Assembly: GCA_002292375.1 (NCBI GenBank)
Contig: DBBV01000017.1
Location: 228,597-292,596, forward strand
Length of the DNA: 64,000 nucleotides
Reading direction: 5' to 3'
Source of the DNA: Methylococcaceae bacterium UBA975
Lineage (GTDB): Bacteria; Pseudomonadota; Gammaproteobacteria; Methylococcales; Cycloclasticaceae
Below the pieces are notes generated by a model. The model made no database searches, was not told where the DNA came from, and was given only the letters and a program-made list of their open reading frames with translations. The position numbers and the translations under genes are program-made. Every line of letters starts with the position of its first letter. Position 1 is the first letter of the stretch. Shown here in pieces: positions 1 to 9,871 of the stretch.

Positions 1-138
1 TTCCGGTAACACAAGCAATGACGCGCCGGCGTTGACCGCGTCTTGAACCAATCGTTCCACCGTTTTAAGGTTGTCGTCAAGCACATCACTCGACACCATC
101 TGTAGCGCCGCGACCGTTAGTTCATCAACCCTCTGCAT
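1..138 (-). CDS. Carbon-nitrogen hydrolase (nitrilase family), N-terminal part
   Basis: Only the first 46 codons are inside the window; the gene runs off the left edge. The reading shows the family's usual opening: a beta strand AALQMVSSD, a helix with spaced hydrophobics, then the strand LLVLPE. The final Glu sits where the nitrilase Glu-Lys-Cys triad has its general base. It starts 5 bases after the yhdP stop, so it is very probably cotranscribed. A nitrilase-family gene next to yhdP (often followed by tldD) is a common gammaproteobacterial arrangement. The substrate cannot be told from this fragment; the family hydrolyses amides or nitriles. Confidence 0.82.
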   Translation of the reverse strand, partial: MQRVDELTVAALQMVSSDVLDDNLKTVERLVQDAVNAGASLLVLPE

Positions 139-143
139 AAGCC

Positions 144-3100
144 TTAAGGTGTTGATTCCGCAGCGTCATCAGCAAATTGACCTAAGGTCGCGTCAAATAC
201 AGGCGACAATACGTCACCCATAAAGCCAAATATCTTACCCCCAGGCTGGCTGATCTGTTGAATTTTAGGGTCCGCCCAAGGCCCAGTAACACGGTATTGG
301 TAACCGGCAAACTTATTCACTGTTTTACCCGCTATTTTTTGCACGATAAAAACAGCTGCTCCCAACAACGGCCCACCGGCAATAGCCCCCGCTAGGGGTA
401 GCGTCTCGGTGGTTTTAGGGGTCACCGTAATTAACTGATCCAGTCGTTCTTGAGCCAACCAAACACGGCCTTCAAAGTCCAATCGTGACGACGGGCTTTC
501 CAAATAGAAGCGGTCCATTTGTAACTCGCCATCCAGCACCACAAAATGCCCCTTAATTTTATCGAAGCCCAAGCCTTTTTCAACCAGGTCACTAAAATCC
601 AATTGCAGCCGGCGCTGTATATTACTTAAACTTAACAAACCAAACACACGCCCTAAACCCGGTTCGATATCGAGCAAGCGACCCTTTCCTGCATCAATTT
701 GACCAAAACCATTGAGCTGCTTCATCGAAAATGACTGTGGGGCACCAGGCCAATGTAAATCAAACAGTATATCGGCTGGCGCGCCTTCAATGTCTGACGA
801 TAAGCCTGCATCGTTGACTAACGAGCCTAATGACTGACTGATTAATTGGCCACTTAAGCCCGTTCGCGTCAGCTCACCCTCGCGCTCCCATGCCCCCACC
901 GCTTGCAGCTCATCGCGCTTTGACTTGAGTGAAAAATTTTGTATTATCAAACCCGTTTTCTTTTGTCGTAATACCAAGTTTAAACGACCTAGATTAGACT
1001 CACCAATAAAAAACGCATCACTTTTCAGGTCTAAATTGGGCAGCTCCCTTGGGTTTAACTCCATTTGCTCCCCACGTTTTTCAAGCGCACTAATGCTGGG
1101 GAGTTTTAACGATTTCAAATCGAGCTCTATTGTTTCCCCGTGTGTTACGTCGGGTAACACGTAGGCACCATTTATAACGGGGCTATTCAAATGCCCTCGC
1201 CAGGCATTATTGGCATGTGCACCTGTTAACCGAAGCTTATCAAACGCAATGCCCGACCACAGCAATTGATCGATGTTTAAATCAATTTGATTCACTAAAT
1301 TGTTAGCTTGCGCAGCCGTAGGGCCCTTCAAGCTAGTTTGCCATTCTTCAACATCCACCTGTGGGATACGCCCTGATAACCTCAAACCGGGTTGTTTTGG
1401 CAATGTCGCCGCGCCTGCACCCAGGCTTATATCGCCCCTTTCTAAATGTAATCCAGTTGTTTTATTGCGCTTAAGCAGTAGCGCCCCCTGTGCTTTATCT
1501 GCATACGAAAATCGTATAGGCACATCAGCCGATGATAATAACAGTTGCGCCTGAACAGCCGCCGTTGCAACCTTAGCCTTACCCAATGGCATGGGTAAAT
1601 TGATGCGTACACCACGCATATCACTCTCTAATGTTATTGTCGTATCAGCTGATTCGTCAGCACTAAACACGGGTACTGCCACCGTTAGTGTTGCCGGCGT
1701 TCTGCCCGAGATTTTTTGCCATAACTCGTGTGGGTATTTTTTTGCCAGCTGAGCTGCGTCTAGTTCACCGCTAAGCGAAATCACCGTCGACGATTGCTTA
1801 CTTGCTATATCGATTAGCGCTTTTTCATTCCATACGTTGGCCTTTAATCGCTTTGCCGATAGGCCTTTCTCACCATAACTAATAACACCTGCCAATTGCG
1901 TCAATGCAAGATCAATGCTGGGTAAAAGCAAGGTATTATTGTTTAATAAAGCCCTTGCCTTAATTTTGGGGCTTAGCCCAGAGTGCAGCGGTATTTTAAT
2001 ATCAAGGTCGACCCCAACGGGGCCTTGTATTTGTGTATATAGCATTAAATCATTCAGCGATTGTTTAAGTGGTGATTGCTTAAAAAACGCATACAAACCC
2101 GACGCTTCGTCGTCAAGATGGCCTGTTATACTCAAGTAATCATCCTCACTACGGTCTTTCATCTCCACCACGGCAAGGCTAACGTTATTACCCGCAATAC
2201 TGCCCTTCTCGGATCGAATCTGTAACCCTTGGTTACGTACTTCTACTTCGGCATCTGCTTGCTCAACATCCGGCCAGCCCTCGGCATAATGTAAATCAAT
2301 GTCCTTCGCAGAACCAAGAAACTGAAACACACCACTGTTGTCTCGGTATGGGAACCCGCTTAGCGAGCCACGCATAAGTATACCGCCCTGTTCTAAATAA
2401 CCCTTTTTGAACGCCCCTTTAAGCCACGCTACAACGCTATGGTCCATTATGCCAAGTGGCAAATATTGTGGTGTGTATTGCGCTTCTGCTTTACCTAACG
2501 TCGTCTGTAAATCAATACTTGATGGGCTGTTGTCTAGCGGCAAATTGAGCTTAATTCGACTGGCTGTCTTCACATGGGGCGTATTGATTTGCAGGTGCTC
2601 TGAAACAATGTCTAAACCCGCATCAGATTGATGCCACGAGACGAGTCCCGCCAATTGATCTATTTGTATAGCACTTTTAAAAACACCTTTTATATCAACT
2701 GATGCGTCATAGGATGCGATCTGAGCCCAACCGCTGGATTGGTCTGCACACACGCTGGCACTCAGGTTATTTACTTCAGGTAAGTGCTTGACTGCGAGAC
2801 TTGAGAAGCCCGTCAAACGACCGCAAGCCGCCCATGCAAACATATCACCATCAGCTTGCACCTGTGCATCAAGGTAATTTAATCGGCCTTTAGGGACTAT
2901 TTGCTGCAACAAAGCTTTCTCGTCAGCTGCTAACAAGGGCGATTGAGTTAGCAAGGTTGAAAATACATTAAGGTCTATGTCAGCTGACTTAACTGCAAGG
3001 GAAAAGGTATGTTCAGCAGCAGGGCGATAATCAACTAACACCTTACCATCCGCCTGAATCAGGTCTGCCAGCTGAAATGATAAAGCGCCTAAATTAAGAC

Positions 3101-4022
3101 GCCAACCTTTTTCCAAAGCCTGCCATGAAAACCATGACGACAATTGTTTAAGGTCTATGGCCTCGTCATCAATTAACATTTGGGTGTTTTCACTCACCAC
3201 CTGACCTTTAATCTGGCTTAGCTTTGCCTGATCCCACCAACTCCAAAGCTGTAGATCGGAAAAGCCCTGCCTAACACGCAATGGTTCAATATTTAATCGT
3301 TTTGATATGGCTTGTAAGTCAACCTGCTCGGCTTTTAAATACCCCCGTGCCTTCCAGTTATTTGATGACAATAGATCCCCATTAACCGAAGCCATAAAGA
3401 CGATGGGGTGTTGGCTAATCTCTGGCACTACTGCGGTTAAACTTAAACTGTGCTCAGCACCGTCGTTTTGTACAATCAATTGGCTGTTTTGTAATTCCAT
3501 ACTAGGGAGACCTTTCAGATCGTCTTGCCACACAACCCGACTGTTAACCACTTCGAACCAGCCATCTTCTAATAGCCAGGATACGTCCCCTGTTGTTTGC
3601 TTTTGAAACCCTTCTTTATGTAAACCTGCAATTGAAATATGCCCGTCTTTAAAACGCTTAAGCGACAGACTGGTCTCTGATAGGATGATTTTTTCTGGGG
3701 TAAAGGTGCCAAGCGCAAGGCTAAAAACATTAAACGATAACTTAATTTGCCCGATATTGAGTGGTGGGGCTTCTTGCTCCGCAAACACCAGCTGCACCCG
3801 CTCCAATGTCAATTGAGGGCTAAAACCATCGAGCGTTGCTGAAAAACTCTCGATACTGAGTTGCTCGCCTAATTCCCTGCTGACGTATTGTTCAATCGTT
3901 GATTTATAAGACGATGCCTGCGACATCAGCACACGTGTTGCGCTAAAAAATACAGCTGTAACGACCAAGGTAACGACCGTTAACCACAGTATCGAATGGC
4001 CAAAGTATCGCGCCTTACTCAT
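144..4022 (-). CDS. yhdP: YhdP family envelope protein (AsmA-like lipid transport)
   Basis: A 1292-residue protein with one N-terminal membrane anchor (about residues 9-33) and a very long periplasmic part rich in beta strands, ending in an AsmA-like C-terminal domain with the family's closing motif YRVTGPWADP. E. coli YhdP is similar in length (about 1266). In E. coli YhdP, TamB and YdbH act together in moving phospholipids to the outer membrane; the same role is inferred here. It follows rng by 18 bases and precedes a nitrilase-family gene by 5, the usual rng-yhdP neighbourhood. No frameshift is seen along its length. Confidence 0.93.
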   Translation of the reverse strand: MSKARYFGHSILWLTVVTLVVTAVFFSATRVLMSQASSYKSTIEQYVSRELGEQLSIESFSATLDGFSPQLTLERVQLVFAEQEAPPLNIGQIKLSFNVFSLALGTFTPEKIILSETSLSLKRFKDGHISIAGLHKEGFQKQTTGDVSWLLEDGWFEVVNSRVVWQDDLKGLPSMELQNSQLIVQNDGAEHSLSLTAVVPEISQHPIVFMASVNGDLLSSNNWKARGYLKAEQVDLQAISKRLNIEPLRVRQGFSDLQLWSWWDQAKLSQIKGQVVSENTQMLIDDEAIDLKQLSSWFSWQALEKGWRLNLGALSFQLADLIQADGKVLVDYRPAAEHTFSLAVKSADIDLNVFSTLLTQSPLLAADEKALLQQIVPKGRLNYLDAQVQADGDMFAWAACGRLTGFSSLAVKHLPEVNNLSASVCADQSSGWAQIASYDASVDIKGVFKSAIQIDQLAGLVSWHQSDAGLDIVSEHLQINTPHVKTASRIKLNLPLDNSPSSIDLQTTLGKAEAQYTPQYLPLGIMDHSVVAWLKGAFKKGYLEQGGILMRGSLSGFPYRDNSGVFQFLGSAKDIDLHYAEGWPDVEQADAEVEVRNQGLQIRSEKGSIAGNNVSLAVVEMKDRSEDDYLSITGHLDDEASGLYAFFKQSPLKQSLNDLMLYTQIQGPVGVDLDIKIPLHSGLSPKIKARALLNNNTLLLPSIDLALTQLAGVISYGEKGLSAKRLKANVWNEKALIDIASKQSSTVISLSGELDAAQLAKKYPHELWQKISGRTPATLTVAVPVFSADESADTTITLESDMRGVRINLPMPLGKAKVATAAVQAQLLLSSADVPIRFSYADKAQGALLLKRNKTTGLHLERGDISLGAGAATLPKQPGLRLSGRIPQVDVEEWQTSLKGPTAAQANNLVNQIDLNIDQLLWSGIAFDKLRLTGAHANNAWRGHLNSPVINGAYVLPDVTHGETIELDLKSLKLPSISALEKRGEQMELNPRELPNLDLKSDAFFIGESNLGRLNLVLRQKKTGLIIQNFSLKSKRDELQAVGAWEREGELTRTGLSGQLISQSLGSLVNDAGLSSDIEGAPADILFDLHWPGAPQSFSMKQLNGFGQIDAGKGRLLDIEPGLGRVFGLLSLSNIQRRLQLDFSDLVEKGLGFDKIKGHFVVLDGELQMDRFYLESPSSRLDFEGRVWLAQERLDQLITVTPKTTETLPLAGAIAGGPLLGAAVFIVQKIAGKTVNKFAGYQYRVTGPWADPKIQQISQPGGKIFGFMGDVLSPVFDATLGQFADDAAESTP

Positions 4023-4040
4023 TCGTTATCAGCCATCACA

Positions 4041-5492
4041 TTAAAGCAAAACGACATCATATTGTTCCTGGGTATACTGGCTTTCTGCCCGAAACCGAAT
4101 ACTAATCCCTACGAAGTGCTCTAGGTCAGCCAAGGTCGTTGATTCTTCATCCAATAGCATTTCAACCACTTCGTTAGATGCCAGCACCAGCAGTTCCGTT
4201 GCCTCGTATTGCCGTGCGTCACGAATAATTTCTCGAAAAATTTCGTAACACGTCGTTTCTGGTGTACGCACCGTACCCGCACCCGCACACGTTTTGCACG
4301 TTTCGCACATCATCTGCTCAAGACTTTCTCGTGTTCTTTTACGCGTCATTTCGACCAAACCCAGTTCTGACACATTACTAATCGTATATTTTGCGTGGTC
4401 CTTCTGCATCGATTTTTCTAGTGCTGACAACACCGCTGTTTTATGCGCTTCGTCTTGCATATCGATAAAATCGATAATAATGATACCGCCTAAATTTCTC
4501 AGACGTAATTGTCGTGCAGTGGCTTGAGCCGCTTCCAAATTAGTTTTAAAAATCGTTTGCTGTGGGTTTCCTCGGCCGAGGTAACTGCCGGTATTTACAT
4601 CCACCGTGGTCATCGCTTCGGTCTGATCAAACACTAAATGCCCACCCGATTTCAACGATACTTTTCTTTCTAAGGCGTATTTTATTTCACTTTCGATGCT
4701 GTACAGATCGAACAAAGGGCGCTCGCCTTTATATAGCTCAAGTCGTTGCTTTACTTCAGGCATAAATTTACCTGCAAAAGCCATCAGGCGATCATAATTA
4801 CTGCTAGAGTCTACGACGATTTTGGTCACTGACGAGTGATACCAATCCCTCAATATTCGTAGGGCGAGCGGCAAATCTTCGTAAATTAAGCCCAGTTGCT
4901 GTTGTTGTAATTGCTTGTTTATATCGTCCCATAATTTATTCAAAAACAACATGTCAGCACGGATGCTATCGCCATCTACGCCTTCTGACGCAGTCCTAGC
5001 AATATACCCACCGGCATACCCTTGTGCTTTAAATACTTCCATACAGGCAAGTAATCGCTCACGTTCTTCTTCGTTTTCTAGCTGTTGAGATAAGGCCAGC
5101 TTTTCGGATAAAGGCAAAAGAACTTGATAACGCGATGGAATAGAAACATTCATCGTAAGCCGTGGTCCTTTGCTTCCAATTGGTGATTTCAACACCTGCA
5201 CCAGTATTTTTTTACCCTGATGTAAAAACTTTTCAATGCTCTGCTCGTCGTCAAGCGTTTCGCCGTTAAGTAACACATCTGACGCGTGTAGAAAGCCCGC
5301 TTTAGTTAAACCCAGATCAACAAAAGCGGCCTGAATTCCCGGCACCACTCGGCACACTTCACCGTAATACAAATTACCTACGATACCGCGCTTGCGCTCT
5401 CTTTCGATGATAAGCTCCTGCAGTACGCCGTTTTCAAGCACTGCCACCCTGGTTTCAGGCGGTGTGATATTGATCAGGATCTCGTCACTCAT
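4041..5492 (-). CDS. rng: Ribonuclease G
   Basis: Endoribonuclease that trims the 16S rRNA 5' end and takes part in mRNA decay. At 483 residues it matches the RNase G length (E. coli 489) and lacks the long C-terminal scaffold of RNase E. An S1 RNA-binding domain lies at about residues 35-120. The catalytic region has TTVDVNTGSY and IIIIDFIDM, whose Asp residues bind the metal. The zinc-link cysteines are in MCETCKTCAG. It lies between maf and yhdP on the same strand; the 133 bases before it could hold a promoter, but none is convincing. Confidence 0.96.
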   Translation of the reverse strand: MSDEILINITPPETRVAVLENGVLQELIIERERKRGIVGNLYYGEVCRVVPGIQAAFVDLGLTKAGFLHASDVLLNGETLDDEQSIEKFLHQGKKILVQVLKSPIGSKGPRLTMNVSIPSRYQVLLPLSEKLALSQQLENEEERERLLACMEVFKAQGYAGGYIARTASEGVDGDSIRADMLFLNKLWDDINKQLQQQQLGLIYEDLPLALRILRDWYHSSVTKIVVDSSSNYDRLMAFAGKFMPEVKQRLELYKGERPLFDLYSIESEIKYALERKVSLKSGGHLVFDQTEAMTTVDVNTGSYLGRGNPQQTIFKTNLEAAQATARQLRLRNLGGIIIIDFIDMQDEAHKTAVLSALEKSMQKDHAKYTISNVSELGLVEMTRKRTRESLEQMMCETCKTCAGAGTVRTPETTCYEIFREIIRDARQYEATELLVLASNEVVEMLLDEESTTLADLEHFVGISIRFRAESQYTQEQYDVVLL

Positions 5493-5625
5493 AAAATATC
5501 CAACTGCTTCTTATTAAACGTTATGGTAATCGTAAATGACCCCATCCTTGTACCTTTCAATGAAAAAACTTTTTATTTCATCGATTTTACTCTTAATTGT
5601 CAGGCTGTAAGAACCAAACCGTTGA

Positions 5626-6201
5626 TTAAACTGACAGGCAGTCAACCCCCTGTTGCTTTAGTAACTGACCCGTCTCGTATAAGGGCAGCCCCATCACACC
5701 AGAAAAACTACCCTCTATTCGACGAATGAACAAGGCGGCTTTACCTTGTATCGCATAAGCGCCGGCCTTGTCCTTAGATTCACCCGTGGCTAAATACCAA
5801 GCCAACTCATCATCATTCAGCTCTTTAAAAGACACCGCGTTTTTACTTAACACATAAGATTCTTGCTGGCCGATCAAGGCCACCGAGGTCAATACTTGAT
5901 GTGTTTTACCCGACAGCTCTTTCAACATTTGTAGTGCGTGTTGATCGTCATCTGGTTTGCCTAAAATATGCCCATCGACAATAACAGCGGTGTCAGAGCC
6001 CAGCACCAACACGTCATCCTCAAGGTAATGTTGTTTTACGGCACGGGCTTTTTCTAATGCCAGACGCTTAACGTAAGTTTCTGGTGTCTCATCGATGATA
6101 GGACTTTCGTCAATACCCACGGCGTTAATGACAAAGGTTAAACCGAGTTGTTGCAATAGTTCTGCGCGCCGTGGTGATGCCGAGGCTAAAATTAATTTCA
6201 T
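5626..6201 (-). CDS. maf: Maf family nucleoside triphosphate pyrophosphatase
   Basis: House-cleaning enzyme that hydrolyses non-canonical or surplus nucleoside triphosphates to the monophosphate and pyrophosphate. The N-terminus LASASPRRAELL is the Maf signature; the conserved Asp of LGSDTAV is the expected catalytic base, and KDKAGAYAIQG is the second conserved block. With 191 residues it fits the YhdE subgroup (dTTP/UTP preference in E. coli), assigned because the gene sits directly before rng as yhdE does. It begins 11 bases after rlmH ends. Confidence 0.93.
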   Translation of the reverse strand: MKLILASASPRRAELLQQLGLTFVINAVGIDESPIIDETPETYVKRLALEKARAVKQHYLEDDVLVLGSDTAVIVDGHILGKPDDDQHALQMLKELSGKTHQVLTSVALIGQQESYVLSKNAVSFKELNDDELAWYLATGESKDKAGAYAIQGKAALFIRRIEGSFSGVMGLPLYETGQLLKQQGVDCLSV

Positions 6202-6212
6202 GGCATTAATAC

Positions 6213-6683
6213 CTATTCTCTATGGTAGGGGTGGTTGTTCATCAAACTCCAACCTCGATACAGTTGTTCGGCCAACACCACCCTCACAAGCGGATGCGGA
6301 AAGGTCAACTTTGATAAACACCACTGCTCATTCGCTCTCGCCAAACATTGATCAGATAGGCCATCGGCACCACCAATCATTAATACGATCGCCGAATGAA
6401 CGCCTTGCCACGTGGTCATTTTTTGCGCTAAATCGTCGGTTGACCATTGCTTCCCTTTAAGCTCAAGCGCCACCACATAATCAGCGGCATTAATGGCTGC
6501 AAGCATACGCTTGCCTTCCTCTTCGAGAATTTTGCCCACTTCACTGTTCTTTGTGCGTTTCGCAGGTGCTATTTCAACTAATGATAAGGCGCACTCACGG
6601 GGTAGCCGTTTGGCATATTCTTGATAAGCCTGTGTCACCCACGCAGGCATTTTTTGCCCCACTGCTAAAATTTTAAGTTTCAT
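6213..6683 (-). CDS. rlmH: 23S rRNA (pseudouridine1915-N3)-methyltransferase RlmH
   Basis: SPOUT-fold enzyme that methylates pseudouridine 1915 in helix 69 of 23S rRNA using S-adenosylmethionine. The 156-residue length is standard. The trefoil-knot cofactor site is visible as MIGGADGLSDQ, and the protein ends with the family's NHPYHRE tail, which places a Tyr and His at the active site of the dimer. In most relatives rlmH follows rsfS directly; here an OmpA-like lipoprotein gene with its own terminator separates them, and rlmH now heads the maf-rng-yhdP run. Confidence 0.96.
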   Translation of the reverse strand: MKLKILAVGQKMPAWVTQAYQEYAKRLPRECALSLVEIAPAKRTKNSEVGKILEEEGKRMLAAINAADYVVALELKGKQWSTDDLAQKMTTWQGVHSAIVLMIGGADGLSDQCLARANEQWCLSKLTFPHPLVRVVLAEQLYRGWSLMNNHPYHRE

Positions 6684-6705
6684 AAAACCCTTTTTTGACC
6701 CTGTG

Positions 6706-6733
6706 AAAAAGGCGGCTCGTAAGGGCCGCCTTT
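6706..6733 (-). terminator. Rho-independent terminator after the OmpA-like lipoprotein gene
   Basis: Read on the minus strand, the arms AAAGGCGGC and GCCGCCTTT pair perfectly (9 bp) around an 8-base loop and run into five T. It lies 33 bases past the stop of the lipoprotein gene and just before rlmH, so it should insulate rlmH from upstream transcription. Confidence 0.85.
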
Positions 6734-6765
6734 AATTTAAAGCACTGACAATCCTTTATTAAGGT

Positions 6766-7425
6766 TTAACGCACATTCAATGGGGTCAACGTTATTTCAA
6801 CCCGCCTGTTTTGCGCACGGCCTTCTTTAGTTTCATTGCTGGCGATAGGGCTTTGTTCACCATAACCCATCACGCTAAAGCGTTGCCCCGCAAGACCCTG
6901 AGAACGCAAGTAACTCGCCACACTTTGCGCACGTTGTTCTGATAAGTTTTGATTATACATTGCATCCCCTACGCTATCGGTATGACCAACCACCGTAATA
7001 CTGGTATCGGCATACTCTTTTAGAATAATGGTCACCGAATTTAGTACCTCGTAGAAGTTCGCATTGATACTGGCACTCGCTGACGCAAACGTAATATTAC
7101 CGGGCATATTAAGGATTAAATTATCGCCAACGCGGCTTAAACTCACCCCAGTACCTTGTAATTGTTGGCGCAGTTTTGCCTCTTGAACATCCATATAATA
7201 ACCTGCTCCACCACCAGCTGTAGCACCAATTAGTGCGCCTTTAAGTGCGGTTTTTCTATCACCGGTCATCGCGCCAATAATGGCACCGCCAACGGCACCC
7301 ATACCAGCCCCTTTGACCACATTACTGGTTTGTTGCTCTTGCGTGTACGGGTTAATCGTCGTACATGCAGCCATGCTTAAAATTAAGCCTGATGTGGCTA
7401 TCATCGTTAACATTTTGTTTTTCAT
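6766..7425 (-). CDS. OmpA-family outer membrane lipoprotein with glycine zipper
   Basis: The start at 7425 is chosen because it opens a clean lipoprotein signal (MKNKMLTM..., lipobox LSMAAC) behind an AGGG ribosome site; an in-frame upstream start would add 26 unlikely residues. The resulting 219-residue protein has a lipid-anchored Cys, a glycine zipper of alternating Gly/Ala (about residues 38-75), and a C-terminal OmpA domain with the peptidoglycan-binding pattern VVGHTDSVGD and NRRVEI. This is the YiaD type, predicted to tether the outer membrane to peptidoglycan. It stands alone between rsfS (121 bases upstream) and a terminator. Confidence 0.9.
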   Translation of the reverse strand: MKNKMLTMIATSGLILSMAACTTINPYTQEQQTSNVVKGAGMGAVGGAIIGAMTGDRKTALKGALIGATAGGGAGYYMDVQEAKLRQQLQGTGVSLSRVGDNLILNMPGNITFASASASINANFYEVLNSVTIILKEYADTSITVVGHTDSVGDAMYNQNLSEQRAQSVASYLRSQGLAGQRFSVMGYGEQSPIASNETKEGRAQNRRVEITLTPLNVR

Positions 7426-7546
7426 TGTAATATCCCTGTTATTGTCATTAATATTTGATAAATGATATTTAAACCACTCATCGTCCAAAATGGATACTTT
7501 CATCCTAAATCATTTAAATGAACGTTAAATGAATTTAGCTCACGTT

Positions 7547-7879
7547 TTATACCTCAGGCCCCACGGTCCATAGCTTTTCGAGCTGGTAGGTTTCACGGAT
7601 TTTCACTTGCATGATATGCACAATAATATCGCCCAAATCCACTAAGGCCCATTCACCCACATCCGCGCCCTCAACCCCTAAAGGAATTAGCCCGCCTTTT
7701 TTCGACAGCATCGCCACCTCATTTGCCAACGATTTAACGTGTCTGCTTGAGGTGCCTGTCGCAATGACCATATAGTCTGCGAACGAACACTTATTGCGCA
7801 CATCAATACACTCAATTTGTTGGCCTTTTTTTTCTTCCAGTAGCTCAGTAATCTTCGCTAGCAATGGCTCATCGTTCAT
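7547..7879 (-). CDS. rsfS: Ribosomal silencing factor RsfS
   Basis: Small (110-residue) protein that binds L14 and blocks 30S-50S joining in slow-growth conditions. The DUF143 core is clear: CSFADYMVIATGTSSRHVKSLA followed by GADVGEWALVDLGDIIVHIM. It follows nadD by 28 bases, the common nadD-rsfS pairing, and the usual partner rlmH is one gene further on. Confidence 0.95.
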   Translation of the reverse strand: MNDEPLLAKITELLEEKKGQQIECIDVRNKCSFADYMVIATGTSSRHVKSLANEVAMLSKKGGLIPLGVEGADVGEWALVDLGDIIVHIMQVKIRETYQLEKLWTVGPEV

Positions 7880-7907
7880 TTATATTATCCTAATTACGTT
7901 AATGTCT

Positions 7908-8546
7908 TTAACTATAAAACCCGTGCCGTTGAATCTCAGCCAAGCTTGCATCAGGAACCCATTGGGATACAGGCTCATTGTTTTTTAATAGCTGCCTAAG
8001 CTGGGTTGCCGAAATAGCCAGCGGTTCGACGGGTTGACTGTAGATTTTACCATGTGTTAGTAATTTAAGTTGCGTCTTATCTGTACTGATGAACGGTTCT
8101 ACGTATGTTGCTAGCTTCGTTTCTAATTGATTATTAAAGCCTGCACGATCGGTGATCACGATATGCGCCAACTCAATAATATCTTGCCACCGGTGCCAGC
8201 TCATCAATCCGTTAAACGCTTCCATACCTAAAATAAGTGCGATTGAACTCTCCGGGGCTTGCTTACGATAATGTAACAAGGTGTCTACCATATAGCTCGG
8301 ACCGCTTCTTTTTAGTTCACAGTCATCAGCATATAGCGTTGGTTGATCTTGCAGGGCAAGCTGTAAGAGTGAAAAGCGGTCACTGGCAGACACAATAGGT
8401 TGCGTTCGATGCGGGGGCCGCGCTGACAGCACCATTCTCACCTCATCAAAACCTAATTTTTGTTGTACCTGATTAGCCGCGTTGATATGCCCCCAATGAA
8501 TAGGGTCAAATGTACCCCCATAAATACCGATAGAAACCCTTCTCAT
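7908..8546 (-). CDS. nadD: Nicotinate-nucleotide adenylyltransferase
   Basis: Transfers AMP from ATP to nicotinate mononucleotide in NAD synthesis. The nucleotidyltransferase signature GGTFDPIHWGHI at the N-terminus contains the catalytic His pair, and the C-terminal ISATQLRQLL matches the second ATP-binding motif. The length, 212 residues, is typical. It lies 30 bases after proA and 28 before rsfS, the order known in Pseudomonas (proA-nadD-rsfS). Confidence 0.96.
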   Translation of the reverse strand: MRRVSIGIYGGTFDPIHWGHINAANQVQQKLGFDEVRMVLSARPPHRTQPIVSASDRFSLLQLALQDQPTLYADDCELKRSGPSYMVDTLLHYRKQAPESSIALILGMEAFNGLMSWHRWQDIIELAHIVITDRAGFNNQLETKLATYVEPFISTDKTQLKLLTHGKIYSQPVEPLAISATQLRQLLKNNEPVSQWVPDASLAEIQRHGFYS

Positions 8547-8576
8547 GCCGGTATCACAATAGAGTATAAACGGATG

Positions 8577-9836
8577 TTATTGACGAATATGCCCGTCACC
8601 TAATACGATGTATTTTTGCGTCGTTAGCCCAACTAAGCCAACGGGACCACGCGCGTGCAACTTATTGGTACTAATACCTATTTCCGCACCTAAGCCATAT
8701 TCAAAGCCATCGGCAAAACGGGTAGATGCATTAACCATCACCGAGCTTGAGTCCACTTCACGTAAAAAACGCATCGCACTCGCATAATCCGCTGTCACAA
8801 TCGATTCGGTATGCCCTGAACCATGCTGGTGAATATGGTCCATCGCATGTTCCATATTATCGACAACCCGAATAGATAAAATAGGCGCCAAGTACTCTTC
8901 ATCCCAGTCTGATTCGAGCGCTGGGGTACAGTCAGCGATGATACCGCAGCTGGTTTCGCAACCGCGCAATTCTACGCCTTTAGCCCGATACAGTTCAGCC
9001 AGCTCAGGCAAGATATCTGCCGCGATCGCCACAGACACCAATAAAGTTTCCATCGTATTGCAGGTGCCATAACGCTGTGTTTTTGCGTTAAGTGCAATCG
9101 ATTTAGCCATTTCCTTATCCGCTTTATCATCAATATAAACATGACAGACGCCATGCAAATGTTTAATGACTGGCACGCGAGATTCTTTTGTAATACGCTC
9201 GATTAAGCTTTTTCCGCCGCGTGGAATAATTACATCAACGGTGTGTTCCATACGAACCAATTCACCCACCGCATCCCGATCTGTGGTTTCAATCACCTGA
9301 ACCACCTCAACCGGTAAGCCGGCTTGGGTTAAACCGTGAGAAATACACTGAGCAATGGCTTGATTGGATCGCGCCGCCTCTGAGCCGCCACGCAAAATAC
9401 AAGCATTACCCGATTTAAGGCATAGCGCCGCTGCGTCGATCGTTACATTTGGGCGGGATTCATAAATAATGCCTATGACACCAAGCGGTACCCGCATTTG
9501 CCCCACTTTAATACCTGACGGACGCGCATTAACTTGACTGATTTCACCCACTGGATCAGCTAAGGCAATTATTTGTCTTAAACCCGCCACCATCGAGTTA
9601 ACACGTTCTTCATTTAACGCTAAACGGTCGAGCAAGGCAGCATCAAGGCCATGCGCTTTTCCGTCTTGCATATCCAATCTGTTAGCCTCAAGTATATTGG
9701 CTTGTTGCGTTTCAATTTGCGCGGCAATTAAACTCAAGGCATTATTTTTGACGCCGCTATCGGCGCGTGCGATTACTCGCGCCGCTTTTTTTGCGCGCTC
9801 ACCTACGCCTTGCATATAATCGGTTAATTCACTCAT
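8577..9836 (-). CDS. proA: Gamma-glutamyl phosphate reductase
   Basis: Reduces gamma-glutamyl phosphate to glutamate semialdehyde with NADPH in proline synthesis. The protein is 419 residues, as in E. coli (417). The aldehyde-dehydrogenase-fold catalytic Cys is in RYGTCNTMET, and the dinucleotide region precedes it with GGSEAARSN and PRGGKSLIE. Its partner proB is not in the window. The gene sits between holA and nadD as in Pseudomonas. Confidence 0.97.
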   Translation of the reverse strand: MSELTDYMQGVGERAKKAARVIARADSGVKNNALSLIAAQIETQQANILEANRLDMQDGKAHGLDAALLDRLALNEERVNSMVAGLRQIIALADPVGEISQVNARPSGIKVGQMRVPLGVIGIIYESRPNVTIDAAALCLKSGNACILRGGSEAARSNQAIAQCISHGLTQAGLPVEVVQVIETTDRDAVGELVRMEHTVDVIIPRGGKSLIERITKESRVPVIKHLHGVCHVYIDDKADKEMAKSIALNAKTQRYGTCNTMETLLVSVAIAADILPELAELYRAKGVELRGCETSCGIIADCTPALESDWDEEYLAPILSIRVVDNMEHAMDHIHQHGSGHTESIVTADYASAMRFLREVDSSSVMVNASTRFADGFEYGLGAEIGISTNKLHARGPVGLVGLTTQKYIVLGDGHIRQ

Positions 9837-9871
9837 TTATATTACCCATAAATTTTTGCTGTATTTCCACA

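Noticed and set aside
925..3606. Several plus-strand frames of 70-100 codons within yhdP
   Set aside because: They are antisense to a complete, conserved gene, lack ribosome sites and resemble no family.
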